A stretch of 64,000 nucleotides of DNA from Symsagittifera roscoffensis (lineage: Eukaryota; Xenacoelomorpha; Acoela; Convolutidae), in the NCBI RefSeq assembly GCF_963678635.1, contig NC_087064.1, positions 79,462,512 to 79,526,511 of the forward strand, read 5' to 3'. The position numbers and the translations under genes were made by a program. The notes beneath the pieces were generated by a model. The model was not told where the DNA came from. It saw only the letters and a program-made list of their open reading frames with translations, and ran no database searches. Positions 44,172 to 55,254 of this stretch are shown piece by piece (positions within the stretch are counted from its first letter, which is position 1; each line of letters opens with the position of its first letter).

Positions 44172-45450
44172 TTCCAGAAAGTTTCAAAATTGTCAAATAC
44201 AAACCTCTCTTCAAAGAAGGCAATGATCTAGACCCATCAAATTACAGGCCAGTTTCTCTTTTACCAGTTGTAGGTAAAATTTTTGAGCGGTTCATTTGTA
44301 ACACAATGAACCAATATCTCACTAAGTATCAGTTACTACAAAGTTGCCAGTTTGGGCTCAGATCAAAAAGGAGTACAATTGATGCTTTAATAACACTAAT
44401 AGAAGAAGTGCATCAAGATTGAAGATTGGAACTCTCATTCCACGAAGACACAGTGCACATTCATTGACCCTAAGAAAGCCTTTGATACAGTTGACCACAT
44501 TCTTTTACTTGAGAAATGTGACGCATATGGTTTTCGGGGACCTGTTTTTGATCTTCCAAAATCTTATTTAAAAAATCGACAACACTACGTTGCCACTAAA
44601 ACCAAACGCTCTGAAATTAAAAATGTGAGTTATGGAGTACCACAGGGATCCATACTAGGTCCGCTTCTTTTCATCATTTATATAAATGATATTGAGCTAA
44701 ATGAAAATAGTGAAATTAATCTGATTTTATATGCAGACGACACTGTCATAAAAGCAACAGCTAGAAACAGTCACTTAACCAGTAAACACCAACAAGCGTT
44801 GGACAATACAGCAAGTTGGCTAGAAAAAAAAAACGAGCTGACCTTAAATGAAGATAAAACAAAAACTATGATACTATCTACGAAGAGCTGCGGTAAATCA
44901 GAATGTCAAAATGAATGGAATAATTATTGAAGAAAAACAATCGTTCCGATACTTAGGTATTCAAATTGACTCTAAACTTTCCTTTATTGATCATATTGCA
45001 AAAATTGAAAGTAAATTTTCGAGATTTTGTGGGATGTCTTACAGGTTGAGAAAAGTTTTAGGTAAAGATCAACTAGTGAAAGCATATAACGCTCACGTGG
45101 AACCTATTTTACAGTACCAGGTTTTGGCTTATGCGTCAACAGACAAAACGAAATTAGAAACAGTTGAACTTAAAATTAAACAGCTTATAAAAATTATTTG
45201 TTTTAAGAGAAGAAATGGAAGCATCAAAGAACTGAGACAAAACGCAAAATATAATTCGTTAACTAATTACATATCTATGAATTATTAAAGTTACTATGTA
45301 AGGTTTTGAGAAAAGAGTGCATATTGGCCATTGTCTAGAAAACTGTATCTGAGAAAAATTTGAATACAATTTTGAATAACAATTTGAATACAATTTTGAG
45401 TTTTAGCTAGGCAGATACCTGTGCAAATAAAGGGTAATAAAAAAACTTCT
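44172..45450 (+). pseudogene. Jockey/CR1-like non-LTR reverse transcriptase, broken
   Basis: The frames together show the order of a LINE reverse transcriptase: YKPLFKEG, SNYRPVSLLPVVGKIFER, CQFGLRSKRSTIDAL, then FIDPKKAFDTVDH, YGVPQGSILGPLLFIIYIND, ILYADDTVI and a C-terminal thumb with YLGIQIDSKLSF. The catalytic YADD box is present at about 44731-44742. It is broken by a frame change near 44420 and another near 44905. The endonuclease and ORF1 are absent, so it is 5'-truncated. The 3' end with aataaagggtaataaaa near 45427-45443 is typical of these elements. Confidence 0.85.
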
Positions 45451-45889
45451 GTAAAAGTTAGATTTAGAAATTTTTTCAAATTTGTTCTATAATACTATCC
45501 AGATTTTGTAACTAAGATTCAGAGCTGCACACAATATCAATTACAAATCTTCAACCATGAGTTTTTGGAAAATTTTATTCTAGGAAATTATCAACTGTTT
45601 AAACTCATTTTTGAGTTGAGTAGAAATAGTATTTTAAAAGAAAAGATTTGCTGTCAAGGGTACTGCTGAAATTTTTCCCTTTTTCGTTTCAAAATTTTTT
45701 TTCTCTTTAAATCATTAAATCTTTTTTTTTATTTCATGATTAATTATCAATATATAAAAATAACAGAAGTCATAGCAGGATCAGATGCGCCTGAAAACGG
45801 GCTGCATAGTTCCACGGCGTTCGCGCAATGAGATTTCGTTTGGTTATAAATGTAGTAACTTTAACAATGAGTGGAATCTAGTTTGCAAA

Positions 45890-46215
45890 CAATTTATTAT
45901 TTATATTATTATGATCCACTTTTCTCAAATTGTGTTAATTGTAAGAAAGAAGTATTCATTATAAATTCTTCTACAAATTCAAAGAGCCTAAGGCCATCTA
46001 TTTTTGTCTTCAAAATTTCGGAAATGCAATTTAAATTTCAAATTTCCCAGGGTAATAGAAACTTGACCTAATAATCTAGTTTTCTCAAATAGGGTTATTT
46101 TACTCAAAAAGTGCCGATCAGGATTTGTTCTTGAGCTTCAAGGCGCTTTATGGCCATCTATTTTTTAAAACTCAATAGGGAGTTCCTTGACTCAATTCCA
46201 ACTTTCTGTTAGCTT
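45890..46215 (+). repeat. Family A copy 16 (3' half)
   Basis: Two successive 3'-half blocks: 'ccacttttctcaaattgtgt' with 'attcttctacaaattcaaag', and 'tctagttttctcaaataggg' with 'tgttcttgagcttcaaggcg'. This again suggests internal duplication. Confidence 0.5.
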
Positions 46216-47220
46216 TGTTTTTTTTGCGTGTTTGGTGCAACTTACAGCTTAGAACGAACTACGAGTGTCCTAAATGACGAATAGCTGAACACTTTTAACT
46301 TTGAAAAGGCAATTTGAAGAGTGATTCTCTACTCAAAATTAGTCTAAAAAGCGAAATATCGAACCGAATTTCTCAACTTTCAAACATCGAATGACGACTG
46401 ATAACGCTTAACAATGATAAAAACTCCCAACTCAATGCGACATTCATTTGTGACCCTTACTTTTACGTTGGAACCACTTAAAATATTCAATTGCAAATTT
46501 TTTCTCACTTCGTGGTGGAATCGATAATCAACTGAAACAGCTGAAAATAATTCAGGCGCCAAAGTAATCGTAACTTGGCTTGCACTGGAAAAACAATGTT
46601 CTTTTTTTGAAATCTTGAAAGGACACTAGACCAGTCAATTGCAGTCGTCCTCAAGTTTTTTTCTGTGAGGACTTCTTAATTTATTTTTGTTGTTAATTGA
46701 AGCATTTGTATGTAAATCCGCACTCTAATACAATCGATGCAGAGGAAGGATATAAATACAAGCTATTGATTTGCTTCGAGTTTTGAATGAGTAACATATT
46801 GTTTGCGTTAGGTCTATTTTTGCCATCAGCTGAAAACTTATTGCCATGAGCTGGAAACTCAAAGCCATGAGCTGGAAACTCAAAGCCATGAGCTGGAACA
46901 TTTACTTGCGATCTTTTTCTGAAATTTCTAAAGAAGCAAAAATTTGTCTTTGCAAGGAAACTAGGTCATTCTGAACTATTTCCTTCTATTGACTCGTAGC
47001 TGCAAACCATTTCATCTCAAAAACAAATCTGAGTCCATCTAAGTTGTTCGCATTGTTACTAGGCAAGAAACTTTTCACTTTCAATTTTTATAGTTAGCAG
47101 ATTTTTTGTAAGGAGAGCAGGTTTTTTGTAACTTAGGGTTGTTTAAAAAATCAATGAAAGCATTGAATACGCTAATTTAGCTCCCGTTTTTGACGGTAAC
47201 AGCATTTTGTAAAACTTTTG
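46215..47220. other. Unassigned stretch
   Basis: Apart from the 21-bp units I see no exon or repeat copy. The minus-strand frame at 46380-46562 has no recognisable feature. Confidence 0.4.
46826..46899. repeat. Three 21-bp tandem units
   Basis: gccatgagctggaaactcaaa is repeated with small changes (first unit diverged, last truncated). Confidence 0.75.
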
Positions 47221-47224
47221 AGAA

Positions 47225-48265
47225 GATTTTTGAAAGAAAAATGCACGTAGTGAAGTGAAGACTCTTATCTAGATCTTGATGGTTTTTTCTTTCTGGAAAA
47301 TCTTAAAATTTGTTCAGGCTTAATTTTTTTTCGCGGTTTAACATGCGACTTCATTTTTAGTTCAGTTAATTTCAATTGTAAAAACAAAACAAACACCACT
47401 ATCAGCAAAAGTGTGAAATTCACTTTAGATAATTTAGAAAATACAGTGCTGATTTAAATTAACCGGACAAAACGCCTTAAACTTAAAATTTAAAACCCGT
47501 TTTCTCAAATTGGGTTGAGTTTAGGTGAGAACTTATGAAGACAAAACTTGCTTAAAATTTTAGCAGAATTAATATGGTCCCCAAATTTTCGGCCCGAAAT
47601 TTTACCCCAAAAAAATGGGTCGTTTTGGCTTTTCTTAGTTAATCAAAAATTACGCCGAAAATTCCCAGTCCATCACAGACACAATTATATCAAAGTGAGC
47701 CCCTCATGTAGCCCAACAAACTTTGAGAAGGGTATAATCTCCAAAAAAATTGCAAATTGTTTAAAAAGAGTTTTTAAATAAAAAGTTGGTATTTTATATA
47801 GTAAAAACGACCTCTTTTGCCTATAAAACAAAAATAAATTAATTTATACAATATTTTGGAGATTATACCCTTCTTAAAGATTGTTGGGCTACGTAAGGGG
47901 CTCACTTTGATGTAATTTTGTTTGTGATGGACTGGGAATTTTCGGCGTAATTTTTGAATAACTAAGAAAAGCCAAAATGACCCATTTTTGTGGTAAAATT
48001 TTGGGCCCGAATTTCGCAAAATAAATTACACCATATTAATTCTGCTAAAATTTTAAGCAAGTTTTGTCTTCATAAGTTTTCACCTCAACTCAACCCAATT
48101 TGAGAAAAACGGGTTTTAAATTTCAAGTTTAACGCGTTTTGTCCGGTTAATTTAGATCAGCGCTGTAGTTTTCATTTTTTTGGATTTTGAAACCGAAAAC
48201 CTTACTTATTGATCCAGTTTTCTCAAATTAGGTTATTTTTATCATAAAATTTCAATCATATAATT
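47225..48265 (+). repeat. Family A copy 17, split by a mariner-type element
   Basis: The left part is 47225-47443 ('aaaatgcacgtagtgaagtg', then 'tgtaaaaacaaaacaaacac'). The right part is 48168-48265 ('cttattgatccagttttctc'). The order of family segments is preserved across the insertion. Confidence 0.58.
47444..48165. mobile_element. Tc1/mariner-type foldback element (TA ends)
   Basis: Starts CAGTGCTGATTTAAATTAAC and ends GTTAATTTAGATCAGCGCTG, flanked by TA at 47442-47443 and 48166-48167. The two arms, each about 300 bp (to about 47753 and from about 47858), are imperfect inverted copies around a unique centre of about 105 bp. CAGTG ends with a TA target are typical of Tc1/mariner. There is no transposase. 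The open frames in the arms are by-products of the inverted repeat. Confidence 0.82.
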
Positions 48266-48274
48266 TTCTTTACC

Positions 48275-48340
48275 CTTCAAAAAGCAAGGATATTGCAGCC
48301 GGGCAATAGACTTTTTCCCGCAATTATTTTTGTTAACAGG
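48275..48340 (+). repeat. Family B 5' end fragment
   Basis: 'aaagcaaggatattgcagcc' and 'gggcaatagactttttcccg' match the 5' ends at 13752 and 19638. A similar fragment lies at 50226-50300 ('aaaggtattgcaatcgggta'). Confidence 0.5.
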
Positions 48341-48694
48341 ATTGAAAGTTCGTGTGAGGAGAACTTTTCCGAATATGGAAAAAAGTCATTTTGAAAGTTT
48401 TATTGAAAGTTTTTTAATCAAACATTATTGCCGAAGCTTCGAAATATAATCCATCCAAACTTCGAAATGTTTTCTATCCGCTTGAGGTGGAAAGTAGCAG
48501 GAACAAGAAAAGGATTTGCTTGAAAGTTTTGATCGTTCTCTGTTAAAGTAGGCCCAATTGATTGACCCCTTTCTCTAAATTGTAAATCCGCTATTGGATG
48601 TATTAGACTATTACGCTAAAAGACGTCAACTTAACCTTTCGAATAGCATTCTCAAAATTACGCCCTTGAAGTCCGATTGGTACAAAAAAAATGT

Positions 48695-49260
48695 GATTAA
48701 GAGTAATGAACGTAGTAAAAATCTATTTAGGTCTTAGTGATTTTTTAAAATTCTTTTTTCAGGAGAAAGTCTTTTGTTCACGCTTTTTAAATATTTTTCT
48801 TGCGGTTTGACTTGTGATTACTCTTTAAAATAAGTGCTTTTACATTGTTAGTAAGAAAGAAAACTCCACTATCGAACAGCAAAGTGGCACGAAAATGTGA
48901 TTGACTTCTAGTTTCGAAAGTGGAATTTGATTGCCAGATTTCCCAGCGAAATAAAAGCTAGCGTTTTGATCCGTTTTTCTCATTTTTGGATAATTTCTTA
49001 AAAAAACTATCAATTAAAAATTTTTCTAGAACTTCAAAGAGTTTTAACGCCATTACTTTTTTTGAAATTCAAAAGAAGAGATTGTTCCAAAGGCTGAGTT
49101 TTTTGCGGCCAATTGTCAGTTGGCTATGTTTTATAACTTCTAATGATGCTTACATTATTTTTCGAAAGTTTTTTAAAAATCATTCCATACAAGGTTTTGA
49201 TTCGTTTTCTTGAGTTCATTGGCTCTTTTGCATTGTCTATTTTTATGTTAGTTATTTTCT
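48695..49260 (+). repeat. Family A copy 18
   Basis: 'taagagtaatgaacgtagta', 'gaaagaaaactccactatcg', 'acttctagtttcgaaagtgg' and 'tttcccagcgaaataaaagc', ending 'ccaattgtcagttggctatg'. This is the last copy in the window. None is seen in the retroelement-rich final 14 kb. Confidence 0.65.
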
Positions 49261-50900
49261 AAGTAATTCGTATGGTTGAACAAAGCTGTTTGATTTTTCA
49301 GAATTAGTAAAACTCGCTAATCAGCAATCTTCAAAATGATAACGTCGTGTTTGTCAAAGATGCGGAACTCGACGCAGATAAGTTTGATTGCGGAATATTG
49401 CATCAGATTTTTTTTTTTTGATTTCTGTAGTAATTTTTCAATTGGTCTCATTTGTGAAAATTGTTTTAATTTAGTGAAAATCTTTTAGTTTTTTGCTACA
49501 AGTAGAGTGTACTTTACTTGCATGCTTTTCTGACACTATTTTTTTCGGCTGTCTCAACAAAGTATTCTCGGATGTGTTGATTTCAGACCGTGCAGTTAGT
49601 TTTTTCTATTTGCACGACAATTGTTTCTATTTCTTGACATGTATTTATTGTGCAATTGTCTATTAAATGAAATGAATTAAAGCATTTATTACTCCGAGTC
49701 AAGATTCATTAAATTGGGTTTCATATTCATAGGGCTTTCCAGTCAATTGAACTTTGATTTATTTCTTGATTTTGGTTAGTGTTGATTGATATGTTTTTTT
49801 TTCCAATGGGCTAGCTGAATAGCAGAATAATTAAGACAACCCACTAATGAAGACAAATTAGCTCCTCGGCAGAATAATGAAGACAACCCACTAAAGAGAA
49901 GAGTGAAATAAGTCAAGGCGGACGTACTAAAACTTCAAGATAAAGTTAGAATTATAAGAGAAACAAATGAAATATAAATCTTAACCTTTTTTTCTTATCT
50001 TTTTTTTTTCCAGAACACTATATTAGTAAAAAAATAATCTTAAACGCAATATTTATCGCTTTTCCTTCCTGATTTTGAATGAGGAGGAAAATTACTAATC
50101 CAGCTATCAAGTACAGCTTCTTGATAGCATTGGATTAGTAAAAAGTTAATATAGATGATGTATTTCTCATTACTTAAACGAACTGATAACAGCTATTTGC
50201 TTCAATATCAATGAAAAAAACTACAATTGCGATGAGCAAAGGTATTGCAATCGGGTACAAAGTTTTTTTTTCCTGTAAATAACTTCACAAAATGGTCATT
50301 TTAGTAGAAATGGTAAATGTCACTTCTGACATGCTCAAGTTCTAGAAATTTAAATAAAACTATCATCATTTATGTTGCAATTAGATAATGACTGTTTCAG
50401 GTTTTAATTGATTTTTCAAAAAACTTTAAAAAAACTTAATTTGCGGTTTTCGTGTCGGTTCATTTTCCTTTTTTTATTGTCTTTATTCTGTAGGTTTGTT
50501 TAGCTTTAATACAGCATGGTTTACGTTACAATTTAAACAATTCTGTACTACAAATGAAAAATCAGTAATTTGTAAACTTACCAAGTCTGTCTTTGTATAT
50601 TTCTTTCTTCATTTTTCCGATTTTTTTTCCAAACACTTCCAAATTCGACATAGTCAACTTACATCGCTTATTTTAGAGGGCAAAAAATGTTCTTGTTATG
50701 TGCTTCAGTATGAAAAGGTCATAAAAACTTTTAGAACTAAGGATTGCGCTAAGGACTGAATGCTCAAAAAGTTTCATGCAATCAGCGTACTATAAACATC
50801 CAATGATGTAAGCCAAAATGAGTTTTTCTTCAAAATGGGTGTTTTTTTCACTCGCCTACTAGCTTTCCCACTAGCTTTTGGGTAAAAATCGAACTGTTTC
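49261..50900. other. Unassigned AT-rich stretch
   Basis: Holds an imperfect hairpin at 50092-50138 (ttactaatccagctatcaag, then cttgatagcattggattagt), a family B 5' fragment at 50226 and short direct repeats 'aagacaacccactaa' at 49832 and 49871. No gene is visible. Confidence 0.4.
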
Positions 50901-50904
50901 ACTC

Positions 50905-51540
50905 AGCAGAAACAAAGCAGCTCCGGAAGAGGAAGTTCGAAAAAAGTTGGACGAAGCCCTTTATCGCAGTACAATTTCTTGAATGATTTTATGAAGCTAA
51001 TTACTAGTACTGTTAAACGATTCACTGCTTAATAATATAAGATCAGATCGCAATGATTCAACATCATACAGTGTAAAAATTTAAGGTTAAAATTGTCAGA
51101 TCAGCCAATTAGAAATGCGACCGGACTCATGCTAGGTTCAAAAGCATGTTACTGGTGAATAGATTTTGTCTGAAAAAGACTGGGAAAATCTGTAAGCATT
51201 CAGAAACAATCAAAAAACATAATGTCCCATCTACTCACAATCTTTCTGTTTTAGAGACGGACACCTACACCGGGCAAATAACAAGCAACCAGACGGAATC
51301 ATTTTTGTCACATGGGCTGCTGGTAGGCAGCGTCTTTGAATTGGTAGGCAGCGTACTTGCTGGAGTAGCGTGCTGCTAGCCCTACCACTGAAATTTTTGG
51401 AAAAAAAAACAATTTCTCCGTGAGAGTTTGAGCGCATTTGCGGAGAAGGACAGGGCAGCCAGACTTCCTAAACAGAGACACTCCTTCGCAATACAGGCTG
51501 CCAATGCTGCCTTTGTATTCGGCACTATTTTTGGTATAAT
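50905..51540 (+). pseudogene. PHD-RT retroelement, 3' fragment (decayed)
   Basis: 'aaaaaagttggacgaagccc' at 50940 matches 63640, and 51060-51310 matches the end of the 61-64 kb copy ('taaggttaaaattgtcagat', 'ctttctgttttagagacgga'). The remnant frame includes LSVLETDTYTGQITSNQTE, the counterpart of the SSVLEP segment of the element. Multiple stops and indels. Confidence 0.6.
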
Positions 51541-52900
51541 AATTTTATAAAGTTTTCGATTGCAGAACCAACAGTACGTAATTGCGAACAAAAACGCTTT
51601 ATTTTTTCATCAGTTCACTGTTTTCGAGTTTTTGTTTTTTGTGTGTAACATTGTTTTTTCCTCATGTTATAGATGCTAACTTTCTCAATCTGCTTGACTT
51701 GTTTCTTATTTATTGGACTCTTTACTTTCCTCATGTTATACTTTTCTGTACGCTTCCCTATTTTATGAAATTCAGGTGGATTTGAAACTGGTTGAAATGA
51801 TGAAGGGCTAGAGTTGTAACCACGTCATTTTCTGACCATCGAAAACACATTTTAAATTAAGCTAAAATCTGTATCAGAAGTTATGCAAGATCTGCTTCGC
51901 GTCCGTTTTTAACCAATCGGTTGCAAATGTAGGTTACGCAGTAGCGAAACGCACTTTGGTTTTAGAGCGTTGATTTCAATTAAAAATCCACGAATATACT
52001 AGACTGAATCATTTCGAAAATCAATTGATCAAAACAAAAGTTTTGTTGCATCTCTTCTCAACCTTTTCAAAACCGTCGACTCCAATATTTATTTAAAAAA
52101 ACTTAAATCAAATTACAAAACTCAATCACTTCCAAAAAATTTGTTGGAAACTTTGTAACCGACAGACAACAAACAAAAAACTTTAATCATTATGGATTTG
52201 TGTTTGCAGACTATGATTGAATCTGATTGAAAAAGCTGATAAAATTAAAGAATGAAATGAGAGCAAAAAAATAAAATTAACATCACCTATAAATCATCAC
52301 AAAGTATCTATTGAGTAATTACTGACTCGTTGACTAGCTTGTGATCATTAATTGACTATGTTTAATTTTAACGATTTGGACTAGCTGATCTTTGCTAGAT
52401 TTATAACTTCAAATGATATCGCTCGGCCTGGAATAAAAACTTTTTTAATTGGCTTTGTCCAAGGTTATGTGGTAACCCATCATTGTTTGACAATGATTAT
52501 CCATCTAAACCCTGCTTAGAGATTTCAATAACAAGGCTGCTTGCCCAACTTCGGTAGGGCAATAACATCTTGCACTCGCTTTCCGAAAAAGTATTTTTTC
52601 ACATCGATGAGCATCGATAGCTTCTGTATGACAGGGTTTTTACTCATCTTGACGCAGCTTTGGTTGACTTTCTCAATTACTAATGGCCTCTCACTCATTA
52701 CACTTATCTCATTGAGAAGTCAATGAAGAGAGATAGTTATTTGTACTGCTGTTGGTTGCTTCTTGGTGCTCCAAGTGATTGCTTCCCTAGTCTTCTGGAA
52801 AAGAAAGCTCTAGCCAGTAGCTGGCTTTTCCAGCCCAGTCAGCTCAGTCTCATCCCATTTTTAGGACACATAAAAGTTAAAACATTTAGCGACCTGTGTG
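51541..52900. other. Unassigned stretch
   Basis: No exon or repeat copy recognised. Its right side may include the end of the copia-like element. Confidence 0.35.
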
Positions 52901-52919
52901 TAGCACAATAGCAGATCTT

Positions 52920-55110
52920 TTTTCATCTTCAGGCAAGGAAAAACCATGTTAGCAGCTCCAATTTTCTTCTAACGAGCGGGAAATTTAACATTTCAGTCAC
53001 AGCAGCTAGAAAATTCAGCCATTTTTGATTAGCAATATTTACTGATGATCCCGCAGTGCATCTGTTTTCTTCAATTTCCTGCTGTTTCAGCTTCAACGTA
53101 GTCCTTTGAGAGTTGTGCGCTGATACCCGCTGGCTTGCAATTAATTCAACCAAAGCCCTCCAAGCTGTCTTCAAAAAATTGTGGTTGATTTGCAGTTACT
53201 GGCCCAGAAGGCTGCTTGATTTGATTTCCCAAAAACCACAACTAGGAGACTCTGCCATCCATCTTTAGTCATTCGGCGAAACGGACCCACGTCTTGACAA
53301 TTTCGACTTGATATCTTGATCCATTGTTGATTTCATCTACTCAAACCAGCTCATAGACCATTGTTTTGTCTGCTCCACTCCTATTTTATAAACACAAACT
53401 GTTGCTACTTCTCGTAAGCCATTCCTCAAGAAGAAAAGAGTTCACCGTATGTTACTGAGATTTCTTTGTGGTAAGCATACTCGGTTGCCTTCGTGTACAC
53501 TGCTCCATGTACACTGTAAATGTACCACTACTGCATGTACACTTCACATATACCACTGCTTCATGTACAATAATTCTATTAATGTAGAGGTGGGTGAAGC
53601 TGACTTCTCATCGATCTGATAATAAAAATCATCATCTTGTGCACATAAAGCCAGCAGTTTTCTGTTCTTTTTGGTTTACAGGTGGGATTAAATGACTTGC
53701 TGAAGTCTAGTCGTTTCATTTGCATGAGTCTTTTTGCTACATATTGGGCTTTGAACAGCAAGAACTCAGATTCCAGTGATAACTGTGCGAGGTCGTGGTG
53801 TAGCAACAAGTGTTCATACACCCATGGCATCTGGAGAAGACATGACAGTCAGCGTGTCCAGGCATTAATTCTGTATAGCCTCTTTGTTCTCGTTTTACAA
53901 CCGCTGCAGCATGGGTAAGGTGGGTAAGGTGGGTTTCTGGTCGTTTTTGACTTATGTACTGGATGCTCGGAAAATTGTAACTAGACTGCTTCTTTCACAA
54001 CTGTGTCCTCTTCAAAAGCTCCCACTGAACCTGTAGTACCCCCTTCAATTGTGTTCGCATAGAGCTGGTTGTCGTATTGCTTGGTCTCTCAATCTGAATG
54101 CACCCTTTGATTGATAGCTTCAGTGCTTTCAATGGCTTGCTTTCAAGCTTCAAGTTGTCTGGCATGATAACCTCAACGAACATCAGGCTTCTTGCTCCAA
54201 TAACTTGGCTTGTCTAAAGATGCATTAGCAAGTACGCTTTACTTTCCTCTTCGTAGCCGATGAACTTGATCCTCCTACCATTTGCATCTAGCGTCTGTCT
54301 AACGCCATGGCCTAGAAAACACGCACAAAAGGGACATTTTGTTAGTTTAACTTATTACCAAATCGTCCACGAAAGTCCCTTTTTGTTGATGGATGAGCTT
54401 ATGTTGCCAATTCTAACAACAGTCGAATTGCTCGTATCCATAATATCTTTAATTGTTTTGCCTCCGCCAGAGGACATCAAGTCATCTCGGTGGTTTTTTT
54501 GCTGTAAAGCTCTGCTTTACCATTCTATAGAGGTGTATTGGACGATCTGAACTCTTGCTTCACCTGGGGTTCTTTAGTAAATCTCCTCTAGATTTTGACA
54601 AATGATCACCTCCATTGTCAGTTTGCAGGCTGTTTCTCATTCCACGCTCTTCCAAAAAATGTTCAATTATAAGTAAAGCATCACTCTTGTTCAGCAGATA
54701 CTTGACCACTGCCAGCCGAATGAAGTCTTCGATGAAATTCGTTCATGAAAACCCCTAAAGAGAGTCGATGAAAGTCGATGAATGTCGATGAAAGCAGCCG
54801 ATGAAATCCCCATGCGTTCTCGTTACCTGAATTTTCCCTGGTGTTCATTAGTGAATCGTTCTTCTTTGGCACTGCTACTTCGTCCTAACTGCTGTACAGA
54901 TTTTACAGATCTCTGGAACTCGTATTTCAATAGTGACGCAGGGTCCTTCGGGTTGAGATGTTCTAATCGACATAGCCCTAGCATGCCATCTGTGGTCACC
55001 CGCTGCCTTGTCTTTTTTGTCAACGGGTTCTTTTTGAATTTGCGCTGCATTCACAGCATCTGTCCACCATTTGAAGCCAGAAAATGAAAAGCATTTGCGG
55101 CAAAACTGAT
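52920..55110 (-). pseudogene. Ty1/copia-like pol remnant
   Basis: Read on the minus strand, the parts come in copia order. A pre-integrase-type region (LEHLNPKDPASLLKYE and KSVQQLGRSSSAK, 54823-55050) comes first. An integrase segment with SLQTDNGGDHLSKS (54592-54647, cf. the LRSDNGGEF box) follows. Then a reverse transcriptase N-terminal segment with LFKAQYVAKRLMQMKRLDFS and KSFNPTCK (about 53680-53750, cf. YKARLVAKG...FSPV). Finally an RNase H-like C-terminal segment runs at 52929-53260. Stops and frameshifts occur throughout. No LTRs were found. An old, dead copy. Confidence 0.62.
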
Positions 55111-55254
55111 GCTTGTATGTCTGCCCACCGCTGAGCTCTTTCTCATCAAGTTGACGCTGCTGCTCGTCACAAATGCCACTTCGTGAATATTTCAGCTACT
55201 TACAGCAGTTTCTCAGTCGTTTAGCTATACTTCCACTGCTATTCTGCCGTCCGT

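Noticed and set aside
47548-48019. Opposed frames with similar protein sequence (FWLFLVNQKLRRKFPVHH)
   Set aside because: Both are readings of the two arms of the foldback element, not genes.
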